From positions 1,895,501-1,959,500 of the forward strand of contig NC_008260.1 in NCBI RefSeq assembly GCF_000009365.1: a stretch of DNA of 64,000 bases. Reading direction: 5' to 3'. The notes under the pieces were generated by a model. It was not told where the DNA came from. It ran no database searches and was given only the letters and a program-made list of their open reading frames with translations. Of this stretch, positions 1 through 8,582 are shown piece after piece (position 1 is the first letter of the stretch; each line of letters begins with the position of its first letter). The position numbers and the translations under genes are program-made. Source of the stretch: Alcanivorax borkumensis SK2. Its GTDB lineage: Bacteria; Pseudomonadota; Gammaproteobacteria; Pseudomonadales; Alcanivoracaceae.

Positions 1-16
1 AGGGCTGGGAAACAGG

Positions 17-43
17 AACCCCAACTACCCAACGGGGTTTTTT
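17..43 (+). terminator. Rho-independent terminator of an upstream gene
   Basis: AACCCC and GGGGTT form a six-pair stem around an 11-nt loop, followed by a T-rich tail. It would end a rightward transcript entering from outside the window. The stem is short, so strength is uncertain. Confidence 0.5.
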
Positions 44-101
44 ATTTGCCATACTTTAATCTATCATCACTCAACGACGTGCTAACTACTGGCAGATTCT
101 T

Positions 102-1226
102 ATGACAGCCGATGCAAAACGCGAGCATATTCCTCTAGAGCTGTTATTGCTCGACGAAAAAAACCCACGGTTTGGCAACCATGGACAAAAACTAGTTAGT
201 CAAACAGAAGTTCTCGATCATATTGTCAGCACTTTTAGTGTAGAAGATGTTTTAAGCTCTATTGCTGTAAATGGTTTCTTCGAAGCTGAACCACTAGTTT
301 GTGTTGGCCCTAACAAAAAGGGAGAATTTACCGTTGCCGAGGGCAACCGCAGACTATCGGCTTGCTTAATTTTAGCTGGCGATGAAAGAGCCAAAAACTG
401 GAAACGAAAGACAGAAGAATACCAGAAAATCCATGAAAAACATGGATCAAAAGCTTTCGATCCTGTGCCAGTAACTGTTTTCTCTGCAAACAATTCAGAT
501 AAAACCCTTCTTTCCTATCTGGGTGTGCGCCACATAGCCTCTTCTCAGCAGTGGGATTCCTATGCTAAAGCCGTCTGGATTGCAAACGTTATCCAAGAGG
601 GAGAAATTGATGTAAAAACAGTGGCAGAGATGATCGGCGACAAACATCAAACAGTTTCAAGATTACTTGAAGGCTACTATTTCATAAGACAGCTAGAAGA
701 TGAAAATCAATTTATCCCCTCAAACTCTCAAAGAAAAGGACGAGGCAGCAACACAACTTATCCATTTTCATGGGTCTACACTCTTCTTGGGTATGCATCT
801 GTTAGAGATTTCCTTGGATTGAATGACTCCAAACCAAGAGAAAACCCCGTTGAGCGTGAGAAAATTAATAATGCATCCTTGCTTGTCTCGGCAATGTTTG
901 GAGACAGATCAAAAGGCAAAGATTCTGCGCTGAACGATTCGAGACAACTCAGTACTCTCGCGAAAGTGGTTTCTGATCCAGAAAAAATTTCCTTGCTTAG
1001 AAATGGCAAAAAGATTGATGAAATTATCAAAGCAACCCAGCCTATTGATGAAAGGTTAGGAGATGGGCTGCTGGAAGCGCAGTCATCTTTAAGAGACATA
1101 TCCTCTAGGCTTATGGAGGAGGATATTTCATCTGAAATTGCAGAAAAACATAAGCCCGCAGCAAGCAAAGTTTCCAAACTAGCATCCTCTGTCTTCAACA
1201 AATTACAAGAAATATCCGATGAGTAG
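102..1226 (+). CDS. ParB/Srx-like N-terminal domain protein
   Basis: A 374-residue protein whose first ~130 residues look like a ParB/sulfiredoxin-fold domain: a 'lLLDEKNPRF' opening, then 'VAEGNRRLSA', the EGNRR signature at about residues 80-84. In this superfamily the motif binds or cleaves nucleotides or DNA. Around residues 165-190 'VAEMIGDKHQTVSRLLEGY' resembles a ParB-type helix-turn-helix. The C-terminal half is not recognised. The stop overlaps the start of the next gene by 8 bp (ATGAGTAG), so the two are translationally coupled. Base composition is AT-rich compared with the rest of the window, which suggests transfer. It is probably not the chromosomal partitioning ParB, because no parA is nearby; a role in a defence or modification module is inferred from its neighbours. 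Confidence 0.75.
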   Translation: MTADAKREHIPLELLLLDEKNPRFGNHGQKLVSQTEVLDHIVSTFSVEDVLSSIAVNGFFEAEPLVCVGPNKKGEFTVAEGNRRLSACLILAGDERAKNWKRKTEEYQKIHEKHGSKAFDPVPVTVFSANNSDKTLLSYLGVRHIASSQQWDSYAKAVWIANVIQEGEIDVKTVAEMIGDKHQTVSRLLEGYYFIRQLEDENQFIPSNSQRKGRGSNTTYPFSWVYTLLGYASVRDFLGLNDSKPRENPVEREKINNASLLVSAMFGDRSKGKDSALNDSRQLSTLAKVVSDPEKISLLRNGKKIDEIIKATQPIDERLGDGLLEAQSSLRDISSRLMEEDISSEIAEKHKPAASKVSKLASSVFNKLQEISDE

Positions 1227-2172
1227 AAGATCCACTCATGACGATCGAAATCGTCACTTCACCTTTTCCCAGAATGCTGACGAAACTGAAATCCAGGCTT
1301 TCCTTGATGGTGCCGCCCACATCGAAGCAGGAGTTCGTGATGAACTTATTGCTGATGCTCTTGACGATTTTGGCCCAAGTGACATTGGCGGGCCAGAAGA
1401 GCAGAGGATGGAAAGATTTGAAGCTGAAGATTTAGCATTAGACGAAGCAGCGGGGTCTACCCTCGAAGAGATTCAGGATCGCAACGAAATACTTGGCGAG
1501 CTGTATCCTTTCAAACTGAACGGCAACACCCTAGAGTATACGCCCTCACAAAATGGCGTTTACGAACTTCTATTGTCGATTTCTAACCTTCAAAATTCTG
1601 GAGAACAGGGTTCACTTTTTGAAAGAACAGCAACACAAGTCGCATGTAGAGTTTTAGGCCGCAACTCAAAAGCTTGGCATACTGGATGGCCGCGGTCCAA
1701 CGGTCAGCCCAAAAGAATTAAGGAGCTTTATTCAAACATCAATAGCGAGACAGGTGAGTTTCACTGGGGACCAGAGGCTGGGTTTCCAGAAGACCCGCCT
1801 CCAAGAGACGAAAAGGACTGTGGAATTGATATTATTGTCCAAAGAAAACTGGATGAATCAAGAATTGGCAATCTATTTTTGTTTGGACAATGTGCATGCG
1901 GCAATAACTGGGACTCTAAACTGGAAGAAGCAAACCCATCGACAAAACTCGCCCGATACTTCAGAACAGTTACTTATGCCCCTCCAATTATCGCGATTTT
2001 CGTGCCTTTTTGCTTGTCACAGTTTTGGATAAATGAAACTGCCAGACAAAAAGTTTTGGCATTCGATCGTCTTCGCATGGTTCAAATCTCTAACGACCTT
2101 GATGATGAAATTCCGGAGTGGCTGCATAGAGATAGAATTTTGGAGAAAGCCAAAGAAATAGCTTCGCAATAG
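1219..2172 (+). CDS. Predicted PD-(D/E)XK-like nuclease
   Basis: A 317-residue protein that I cannot assign to a named family. The N-terminal ~95 residues are acidic. The middle has a pattern like Mrr-type endonucleases: 'LFERTATQVACRVLG' (helix with a Glu), then 'DCGIDIIVQ' (Asp on a strand), then 'FLFGQCACGNNWDSK', where a Gln on the next strand replaces the usual Glu and a Lys follows several residues later. This suggests a PD-(D/E)XK fold with a relocated lysine. It overlaps the ParB-like gene by 8 bp and runs tail-to-tail, 3 bp apart, into a DNA cytosine methyltransferase gene. Context and motifs suggest the restriction component of a modification-dependent system. AT-rich like its neighbours. 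Confidence 0.6.
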   Translation: MSRRSTHDDRNRHFTFSQNADETEIQAFLDGAAHIEAGVRDELIADALDDFGPSDIGGPEEQRMERFEAEDLALDEAAGSTLEEIQDRNEILGELYPFKLNGNTLEYTPSQNGVYELLLSISNLQNSGEQGSLFERTATQVACRVLGRNSKAWHTGWPRSNGQPKRIKELYSNINSETGEFHWGPEAGFPEDPPPRDEKDCGIDIIVQRKLDESRIGNLFLFGQCACGNNWDSKLEEANPSTKLARYFRTVTYAPPIIAIFVPFCLSQFWINETARQKVLAFDRLRMVQISNDLDDEIPEWLHRDRILEKAKEIASQ

Positions 2173-2175
2173 ACA

Positions 2176-3123
2176 CTAGAGGTAATTTAGCAACTCTTTA
2201 CCGATAACATTAAATAAAGGTGGAGGAACAGCGTTGCCTACCACAGTGTATTTCATCCTCAAACTCGAATTCTCTGTCTCAGGGAAGCAACTACTTCTAT
2301 CAAAACCCTGCAAACAAGCAGCCTCTCGGTATGAATAACGGCGTGCTGGCCCATCACTCTCCCAAACCCATTTATCTGTATGCACCCTCTTAAGTTTAGG
2401 GGAAACAGGATGTAGTGGCATATGCCTTGGGTGACTAACTATAGTTTTAGCCAGCTCATCCCAGCCTCTATACCGATTTCTTGATAAATAGTACCAATGA
2501 AATGTTTCTGTCCAGTAATCCCCCTCAGGCCACAATGGAAGATCACCTATTGCATCACCAATTGTAATTTTATTCTGAATTGCAGTACCATGGGTTGCTT
2601 CAGGAAAAGCAAAAACTTCGCCAAGATCTGACCTAACACCAACAAAAATCAGCCGCTTTCTTTCTTGGGGAACCCCAAAGTCAGAAACATCGATAACTCT
2701 ATAATTAACCCTATAACCTGCGAGTCGGAATTGGCATAGCTGAGAATTTAGAAGATGCCTAAAATCAGACCTTTGCATCCCAGATACATTTTCAACGATG
2801 AAAGCCTTTGGCTTAATTCTCTTTAAGGCTCTAACGAATTCCCTATATAGGTAGTTTACTCCACGGCTTGACTGTCTTGCTCCACCTTGACTAAAACCTT
2901 GACACGGATAACACCCGACAAGCACATCCGCACTAGGAAAAGACTGAATTTCCCTAACGTCAATAACTTGATAATCAGTTTCTGGAAAGTTGGCCAAGTA
3001 GAAGTCCTTTGCATAAGGCAAGATATCGTTTGCCATTAGGACGTCATAGCCCGCTTGGTGAAGCCCTGAATCAGAACCACCACATCCAGTAAATAGAGAC
3101 ACCACCGTTTGCTTTTTCTTCAT
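2176..3123 (-). CDS. DNA (cytosine-5-)-methyltransferase
   Basis: A C5-cytosine methyltransferase of 315 residues with the canonical motifs in order: motif I 'FTGCGGSDSGL' (SAM binding), motif IV 'GCYPCQGFSQGG' with catalytic Cys74, motif VI 'ENV' at 111-113, motif VIII 'QERKRLIFVG', motif IX and motif X 'GNAVPPPLFNVIG'. It transfers a methyl group from SAM to C5 of cytosine in a target that cannot be read from sequence. Length is typical of a small type II modification enzyme with a short target-recognition region (about residues 190-260). It is convergent with the predicted nuclease gene. Together with the AT-rich composition this points to an acquired restriction-modification-like module. 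The start has no strong Shine-Dalgarno sequence. Confidence 0.9.
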   Translation of the reverse strand: MKKKQTVVSLFTGCGGSDSGLHQAGYDVLMANDILPYAKDFYLANFPETDYQVIDVREIQSFPSADVLVGCYPCQGFSQGGARQSSRGVNYLYREFVRALKRIKPKAFIVENVSGMQRSDFRHLLNSQLCQFRLAGYRVNYRVIDVSDFGVPQERKRLIFVGVRSDLGEVFAFPEATHGTAIQNKITIGDAIGDLPLWPEGDYWTETFHWYYLSRNRYRGWDELAKTIVSHPRHMPLHPVSPKLKRVHTDKWVWESDGPARRYSYREAACLQGFDRSSCFPETENSSLRMKYTVVGNAVPPPLFNVIGKELLNYL

Positions 3124-3189
3124 ATATCAACAACTTAGCCAAGTAAAGCAATATCAATGGAAAGGATAACACAGAAATCACCAACGATG

Positions 3190-3447
3190 TCATTGAAGCC
3201 ACACAGCCACACATGAATCGCTTATGCCCCACTCATTTAGAACCTTTTCAAAAAAACCATCCCTCCCACTCCCCGTCAAAAACTGCTGCCTAGCCCTAGT
3301 CATCTCCACATACAACAGCCTGACCTCCTGTCCACTCCTCCACTCCCTCTCCAGATTCTCCTTGTCATCCTTCAAGCCCCCCAGTACCACGGTATCGAAC
3401 CCAAATTCTTTACTGTTTTGCCGAGTGAGTAGTGTGAGCGTAACAAT
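3190..3447 (-). pseudogene. UvrD-type helicase C-terminal fragment
   Basis: About 85 codons resemble the very C-terminus of the intact NERD-UvrD helicase encoded at 9038-10933: 'LLTRQNSKEFGFDTVVLGGL', 'KDDKENLERE', 'EVRLLYVEMTRARQQFLTGSG' against 'LLTRQSSKGLEFDTVVLAGL', 'VRLLYVGMTRARQQLLLTGSG'. The helicase motif V/VI region is altered (SSKGLEFDT becomes NSKEFGFDT) and the 540 residues before it are absent. In this reading frame the sequence upstream is only the antisense or overlap of the DUF2726 gene. It is a decayed, truncated paralogue and not a functional gene. It lies at the edge of the AT-rich module. Confidence 0.75.
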
Positions 3448-3490
3448 GGGCTCAGATCTTGCCCAGAGCATCAACTTAATCCTTTCCAAC

Positions 3491-4201
3491 TCAACACTTC
3501 CTAACTCCCCGACACTTCGGAAACGCACTGCATCCCCAAAACGTTTGCCCCGCCTGTTTTCCAGAGCGCGCTTTTCGCAACACCATCGCCTCACCACATT
3601 TATGGCAAGCTGGTGCAGCAGCTTGAAACCCATCAGTCGTGCCCGCCGAGGGGGCAATGCGCTTTTGCGCTTCTGAATCGGCGGCTTTCTTCAAAGGCAC
3701 CTCACCCGTCCCAGGGAACAGAATCGCCTCAATCTGCTGGCGAATATCCACTACGACATAGCCCCTAGCCGCCCTAATTCTTAACAGCGGCAAGCCAGCC
3801 GACTCACAGGCTTGTTCCAGAAAGGCATCGCGCTTCTGCCGGGAGGCCGAACCATGGCTGGCATCGTCCAGCTCAATGGCCAGTTTTACGGCGCAGTCTT
3901 GTGGGTCGCAGAGGAGAAAGTCGACGTGTTTGGCGGAAATCGGGTTGAAGGCGCGTTGCCAGTTGGACCGGTTGAGGCCTTTTTGCGGGGTGAGCACATC
4001 CGCAACGCGGACTTTAGAGAAAATGAGGGCCTTGTCGCCCACGGCCTGTGTGAGCACGCCGTAGAAGGAGCGTTCGGCCTTGGACAGCAGGTAAGGTTTG
4101 CGGCGATAGCCAAAAGCGGGCGCCCCGCCACCGGGCCGTTTCTGTTGGGCCAGGATCAGCATGACGCCAATGGCAATAACCAGTAGAACGCCTAATTCCA
4201 A
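3491..4201 (-). CDS. DUF2726 protein with topoisomerase-type zinc ribbon
   Basis: A 236-residue protein with an N-terminal hydrophobic stretch (residues 1-19, probable membrane anchor), a DUF2726 domain (about 38-165, with 'LSKAERSFYGVLTQAV', 'HVDFLLCD' and 'AIELDDASH'), and a C-terminal zinc ribbon, 'CHKCGEAMVLRK' followed by 'FWGCSAFPKCRGVRKC', of the type found at the end of topoisomerase I. DUF2726 is related to the VSR/PD-(D/E)XK endonuclease fold; the D...E-x-D pattern around 'VDFLLCD' and 'IELDD' fits this. The start is TTG, chosen for the GGGAGAAG ribosome site just upstream. Likely role: membrane-associated nucleic-acid enzyme, function unknown. It lies directly upstream of the helicase remnant. 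Confidence 0.75.
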   Translation of the reverse strand: MELGVLLVIAIGVMLILAQQKRPGGGAPAFGYRRKPYLLSKAERSFYGVLTQAVGDKALIFSKVRVADVLTPQKGLNRSNWQRAFNPISAKHVDFLLCDPQDCAVKLAIELDDASHGSASRQKRDAFLEQACESAGLPLLRIRAARGYVVVDIRQQIEAILFPGTGEVPLKKAADSEAQKRIAPSAGTTDGFQAAAPACHKCGEAMVLRKARSGKQAGQTFWGCSAFPKCRGVRKC

Positions 4202-4332
4202 GGGCTTCTCCCCCGTTTAGCCGTAAACGGGGGTGACCATACTGAATATGGTGATAACCAGACTGGCATCCTTTCCCCTGAGTCATATTACAAGCCGTGC
4301 CATCCTGGCCAGCCGCGGTTATTGATATCGTG

Positions 4333-4432
4333 TTATTTGCGATTACTTTGAATGTACACAATCTTTAGGCGCAAAGAAATGAATAGGCTTCAGGAGGCTT
4401 GCTTTGCAGGAGAGAGAACGCAGAGGCCGCCC
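4333..4432. repeat. Diverged intergenic repeat, copy A
   Basis: This stretch matches 11581-11692 in conserved blocks in the same order and spacing: TTATTTG, GAATGTACAC, GGCGCAAA, AAATGAATA, TTCAGGA, and then more loosely GCA-GAGA-AA-CGCA-AGGCCGC. Each copy sits in a gap just upstream of a leftward gene. It may be a shared regulatory element, a small RNA gene or a degenerate mobile repeat; nothing seen distinguishes these. Confidence 0.6.
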
Positions 4433-4495
4433 TCCAGTGGCGCCTCGACAAAGAGAAAAAGGCGCCCAGCCTGGTGGCAAAAGCGCCATTGGGAA

Positions 4496-4798
4496 TTACG
4501 CCTCGAATCGTTTTAGCCGCCGCAGCAACGCGTGGTTTTCCCGGCGTAGCGCCTGCACTTCATCGAGCAATTCCAGGGCCAGTGCTACGCCCTCCCAGTT
4601 GATCTCAAGGTCCCGCCGCAAGCGGGTGGCGCGGGCGATTTCGGCGAGCACGGCATCGTCAAACTGCCATTCGCTGGCCTGCCTATCCTGGGGTTCGATA
4701 ATACCGAGGCTGACGATGTCGATGAGATCCTGCTCTGATATCTGCACCCGTTGGCAAATGTCGTTACTGCATACCGTGATTCTTAATTGAGAGGCCAT
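4496..4798 (-). CDS. cbpM: Chaperone modulator CbpM
   Basis: CbpM binds the J domain of CbpA and inhibits its DnaJ-like and DNA-binding activities. The 100-residue product has the MerR-like helical N-terminus ('LRITVCSNDICQRVQISEQDLIDIVSLGIIEP'), the 'WQFDDAVLAEIARATRLRRDLEINWEGVALALELLDE' core and a C-terminal coiled segment ('VQALRRENHALLRRLKRFE'), all typical of the family and of the usual ~100-residue length. The ATG at 4798 begins 2 bp after the cbpA stop, so the genes form one operon. Longer upstream starts would run into cbpA. Confidence 0.9.
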   Translation of the reverse strand: MASQLRITVCSNDICQRVQISEQDLIDIVSLGIIEPQDRQASEWQFDDAVLAEIARATRLRRDLEINWEGVALALELLDEVQALRRENHALLRRLKRFEA

Positions 4799-4800
4799 AA

Positions 4801-5739
4801 TTACCGTCTCCATTTTGCACGTGGATCGAAGCTTGCCTTGTCGGCCAGTTGTTGCCACAGCGCGTCAATGTCTTCGCCGGTGGCATCGGGCATGACTACT
4901 TTTAACACGGCAATCAGGTCGCCCTTCCCTGCCTTGCTGGGCAGCCCTTTACCAGGAATACGCAGCTTCTTGCCGTTCTGGCTGTGTGCCGGGATGGTCA
5001 TCTGTACTGTGCCGGTGAGGGTGGGCACTTCAATTTTTGCCCCCAGCGCCACTTCCCAGGGCGCCACCGGCACGGTAACGATCAGGTTGTGGCCTTCCAC
5101 ATCAAACAAGGGATGCGGCACCAGGCGAATGCGCAGGTACACGTCGCCCGCGGGGGCGTTACCGATACCGGCAATACCCTGGCCTTTGAGCCGAATGCGT
5201 TCACCGTCGGTCACCCCGGCCGGAATTTTCACGTTCAGGGTTTTGCTCTTTTCGCCGACCACCTGGCCGTACTGGTCGTATTCCGGCAGCCGGTAGGAAA
5301 CAGATTTGGATTCGCTGCTGATCGTGTCTTCTAGAAAAATGGGCAGCTCGATTTCCACATCTTCACCACGCCGCGATGGCGCGTGCCCGCCACGGGCCTG
5401 GCGGGCGCCGGTGAACAGGGATTCAAAGAAGTCAGAAAAGCCCGCATCGGCCGGGTCAAAGCCCCCGCTCGACGGCTGCCAGCCAGGGGGCGGCTGAAAC
5501 GAACCGCCATCGCCTTGCTGGTTTCGAAAGGCGCGTAGCTGGTCGTAATCAGCGCGTTTATCTGGATCTTTCAGCACCTGCCAGGCCTCAGCCACGTCCT
5601 TAAACTTGGCTTCGGCGTCGTTTTCCTTGCTGATATCCGGGTGATACTTGCGGGCCAGCCGGCGGTAGGCCGTCTTGATAGCGGCCGCGTCGGCGTCTGG
5701 CTCCACCCCAAGCAGGGCGTAGTAGTCCTTAAAATCCAT
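4801..5739 (-). CDS. cbpA: Curved DNA-binding protein CbpA (DnaJ-like co-chaperone)
   Basis: A 312-residue DnaJ homologue. The J domain covers residues 5-70 with the HPD motif at 33-35, followed by a Gly/Pro-rich linker ('[20 protein letters not shown]') and two C-terminal substrate-binding beta domains ('[22 protein letters not shown]', '[13 protein letters not shown]'). It has no cysteine-rich zinc domain, as expected for CbpA. CbpA stimulates DnaK and binds curved DNA in the nucleoid. A GGAGAGG site lies just before the ATG. It is followed by its modulator cbpM. Confidence 0.93.
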   Translation of the reverse strand: MDFKDYYALLGVEPDADAAAIKTAYRRLARKYHPDISKENDAEAKFKDVAEAWQVLKDPDKRADYDQLRAFRNQQGDGGSFQPPPGWQPSSGGFDPADAGFSDFFESLFTGARQARGGHAPSRRGEDVEIELPIFLEDTISSESKSVSYRLPEYDQYGQVVGEKSKTLNVKIPAGVTDGERIRLKGQGIAGIGNAPAGDVYLRIRLVPHPLFDVEGHNLIVTVPVAPWEVALGAKIEVPTLTGTVQMTIPAHSQNGKKLRIPGKGLPSKAGKGDLIAVLKVVMPDATGEDIDALWQQLADKASFDPRAKWRR

Positions 5740-5941
5740 TCCACCTCTCCGGAGTCAGATATTCCATTCCTACCATACTGCTATTTCAATGATATGCCTG
5801 TTGAAAATGCACCATTCCTGATTACCGTCAAATTACACCGCCCGGCCCCCTTTCTACTGCTCTTTGTTTGAGCCATTCTTGAAGTGGTGGCCGCGCAGTG
5901 CGGCCCGGTAACCACCCTGTGCCAACCCGCTCTCGCTGGGA

Positions 5942-7783
5942 TTACAGGCGTATCTCGCCTTGTTGTATCTGCCTGTATAGCTGGGGCGTCAGCGGTTGGT
6001 AGCCGCGCTGGTTATCCAGCAGTACATACACGGGTTCGGCCACTTGATCGGGCGCTATGCCTTGTTTTTTCAGCGCTACCTTGCGGTATTTAAAGGTGCC
6101 GGTGGTTTCCTGATGATCACGGATGCGCAGAAACAGGGGCACCGCATAGGCCGGCAGCACACGGCTCAAATGCTGTGCCAGGCCCCAGCCATTAAGGGCG
6201 ACGCCCTGGCTGAGCGTAATGGCCGCCATCCCTGCGCGGCCATCGCAGCCGGGAATGCTGACTCCGTACACCACACCATGATCAATATCAGGGTGCTGAG
6301 CCATAGCCCCTTCCACTTCGCCGGCGGCCACGTTCTCCCCTTTCCAGCGGAAGGTATCGCCTACCCGGTCGACAAATTGAATGTGGCGCAAGCCCTGGTC
6401 GCGCACCAGGTCACCAGAATCGAACCAGCAATCGCCTTTTTTGAAGACATCGCGCAGCAACTTTTTCTCCCCGGCAGCAGGGTCGGTATAACCATCGAAG
6501 GGCCGCCGCGGGGTCACTTCGCTAATCAAAAGGCCAACCCCACCCTTAGGGATGCGCTGCATAAACCCATCACGGTTACGGCGCGGGGTTTCGGTGTCAT
6601 TGTCGAATTCGACGATGGCGAAAGGCAGCGGAGTAAACCCCGCAGTCTGGGCCACACCAAAGAGGTTGATAAACCCAATATTAGATTCACTGGCACCGTA
6701 AAATTCATAGATACGGTGGATACCAAAACGCTGCTCAAAGGGCTCCCAGATTTCCGGGCGCAGCCCGTTGCCGGTGATTAATCGAATACGGTGCTGACGG
6801 TCCATGTGGCTGGGCGGCACATTGAGCAGGTAACGGAGCAGCTCACCGATATAACATAACGCGGTGGCGTCGTAATGGCGCACCCGCTCCCAGAACTGGG
6901 AGGCACTGAACTTGCGATCCAGTGCTAGGGTGGCGCCCATGGATAATACCGAGCCCCAGGCCACGGTAAGCGCATTGTTGTGGTACAGCGGCAGGCAGCA
7001 ATAGAACACCTCTTTGCGGCGGATGCCCAAGGCCAAGCCGCCCATACCCGCCATGGCGGCCAGCCAGCGATAATGTGTCATCACCGAGGCCTTGGGTAAG
7101 CCGGTGGTGCCGGAGGTAAAGATGGAAAAACACGGCTGCTCGGCGCGCACTCGGCAAGTGCTGGGCGGGTTGGCTTGCGATTGCCGGCTGCTGTGTTCAT
7201 GCAGATCTAGCCAACCCGGCGGCGCAGGCTGCCCCTGGTCGCCACCGTGCCACAGATAGCCGATTGATGAAGCGGGCGACGAGCTGTTCGGCGCGCTTGG
7301 CGTTGGAGTAAAGCGAGTGGTGGCCAGGGCCGCTGCACATTCCGCACTGACTACCAATAACCGCGGCTTGACCAGCTGGATACTGTGTTCCAGCACCTCG
7401 CCACTCTGGTTGTGGTTGAGCATGGCCGCGATGGCGCCCAATTTGACGGTGGCCGCCACACAGGCCAACGCCTCAGGCCGGTTTTCCATCATGATCGCGA
7501 CAGTGTCTCCGGCGCCCACACCCTGCTCCCGCCAGCAGGCGGCCAAGCGGTTGGCCCAGGCGTTAAATTGCGCGTAGGTCCACTGCTGATCCTCGAACCG
7601 CAAGGCGATGTTGTGCGGGGTGCGACTGGCCCAGTATTGGATAACCTTGCCAATGGACTGCTTGCTGCTGGGCCGCAACCCGGCTAGGCGCAACAGATTA
7701 CTGCGCTGAATATCCAGCAGTGGCGGCACCATGTACCGCACTCCTTTGGCCAAATCTCGCCAGCCAACCTTCTTCACAGGCAT
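5942..7783 (-). CDS. Long-chain acyl-CoA synthetase (FadD6/FATP type)
   Basis: A 613-residue adenylate-forming enzyme. It has the AMP-binding P-loop-like motif 'FTSGTTGLPKASV', the 'YEFYGASESNIGF' motif and the later 'DSGDLVRDQGLRHIQFVDRVGDTFRWKGENVA' hinge and C-terminal region, which is the style of the very-long-chain/FATP (FadD6) subgroup and differs from E. coli FadD. It would activate long-chain fatty acids with ATP and CoA for breakdown or lipid synthesis. The start at 7783 was chosen because GGAGG lies 5 nt upstream; an upstream in-frame start (7807) has no such site. It stands alone on the minus strand before cbpA with ~200 bp between. Confidence 0.88.
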   Translation of the reverse strand: MPVKKVGWRDLAKGVRYMVPPLLDIQRSNLLRLAGLRPSSKQSIGKVIQYWASRTPHNIALRFEDQQWTYAQFNAWANRLAACWREQGVGAGDTVAIMMENRPEALACVAATVKLGAIAAMLNHNQSGEVLEHSIQLVKPRLLVVSAECAAALATTRFTPTPSAPNSSSPASSIGYLWHGGDQGQPAPPGWLDLHEHSSRQSQANPPSTCRVRAEQPCFSIFTSGTTGLPKASVMTHYRWLAAMAGMGGLALGIRRKEVFYCCLPLYHNNALTVAWGSVLSMGATLALDRKFSASQFWERVRHYDATALCYIGELLRYLLNVPPSHMDRQHRIRLITGNGLRPEIWEPFEQRFGIHRIYEFYGASESNIGFINLFGVAQTAGFTPLPFAIVEFDNDTETPRRNRDGFMQRIPKGGVGLLISEVTPRRPFDGYTDPAAGEKKLLRDVFKKGDCWFDSGDLVRDQGLRHIQFVDRVGDTFRWKGENVAAGEVEGAMAQHPDIDHGVVYGVSIPGCDGRAGMAAITLSQGVALNGWGLAQHLSRVLPAYAVPLFLRIRDHQETTGTFKYRKVALKKQGIAPDQVAEPVYVLLDNQRGYQPLTPQLYRQIQQGEIRL

Positions 7784-8162
7784 GCTTGCCTCCGTTGCTC
7801 GGCCCAATACTGCTCCCGGCAGGGCTACTGCTAACAGTGCAACCTGTTGTTATACGCCTGCCGGATGGCATTGGAGCTTACTTGTCATTGACTCGTTTGG
7901 ATCAGGCTCGCGAGCAGGGCAATGTCGTGGCTGCTGGCCTGCGATCCAGTTCGAATCTACATAATCGTGGGGTGTAAATAAATGAACAGAATTGCGGGGG
8001 GTGTTTCTTAGGGTCAATAGGCTGACGGAGGCGTTCGCGACTCCACCGCCACTTCTGCGAAATCCAATAGTTGGCATGGTTCCCGCAGTATCTTGCTCAG
8101 TGGCCAGCCATATTGCTGGCTTAACCCTTTGTGGTACCTGACCCGAGCAAGAGGTAAGCCCC

Positions 8163-8582
8163 ATGGATTCTGTATCGATCAAGGACTTGATGTGCACCCG
8201 TTTTGCGACTATCCGCCCGGAGATGCCGGTGGTGGAAGCCTCCAGCAATCTGATCAAACTGGATATGCTGGGCAGCCCCGTTACCGATAGCGCGGGAACG
8301 CTGGTGGGCTGGATCAGTGAGCGCGAATGCCTGCAGGCGGCCTTACAGGTGGTATATCACAACCAGCGCGTAGCAACCGTGAGGGACCTAATGCAAAGCG
8401 AGGTACTGACGGTATCGCTGAACGACGATGTACTGAACCTGGCCCAGCAGATGCTGAACGCCAAGCCGAAAATCTATCCGGTGGTGAATGCCGCCAACAA
8501 GGTGGTGGGGGTAATCAGCCGCCGCCATATTCTGAATATGCTAGATCAGAAGCTGGCCGAGTTGTGCAAAAAGGCCAGCTAA
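8163..8582 (+). CDS. CBS-pair domain protein
   Basis: A 139-residue protein made of two CBS motifs in tandem (about residues 6-60 and 73-130: 'MCTRFATIRPEMPVVEASSNLI', 'GTLVGWISERECLQAAL', 'VLTVSLNDDVLNLAQQML', 'VVGVISRRHILNML'). Stand-alone CBS pairs bind adenosyl ligands (AMP, ATP, SAM) and act as energy or metabolite sensors. No effector domain is attached, so the target is unknown. An AGAGGTAAG ribosome site precedes the ATG. It is monocistronic and convergent with the helicase gene. Confidence 0.85.
   Translation: MDSVSIKDLMCTRFATIRPEMPVVEASSNLIKLDMLGSPVTDSAGTLVGWISERECLQAALQVVYHNQRVATVRDLMQSEVLTVSLNDDVLNLAQQMLNAKPKIYPVVNAANKVVGVISRRHILNMLDQKLAELCKKAS

Noticed and set aside
102..1226. 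Chromosome partitioning ParB
   Set aside because: There is no parA or parS-like site nearby and the C-terminal half is different from ParB; context is a methyltransferase and predicted nuclease.
5891..5907. GGCCGC-N5-GCGGCC hairpin after the acyl-CoA synthetase gene as terminator
   Set aside because: No T tract on either strand; kept out of the feature list.
5996..6781. 261-codon plus-strand frame over the acyl-CoA synthetase gene
   Set aside because: Antisense shadow with no family pattern.
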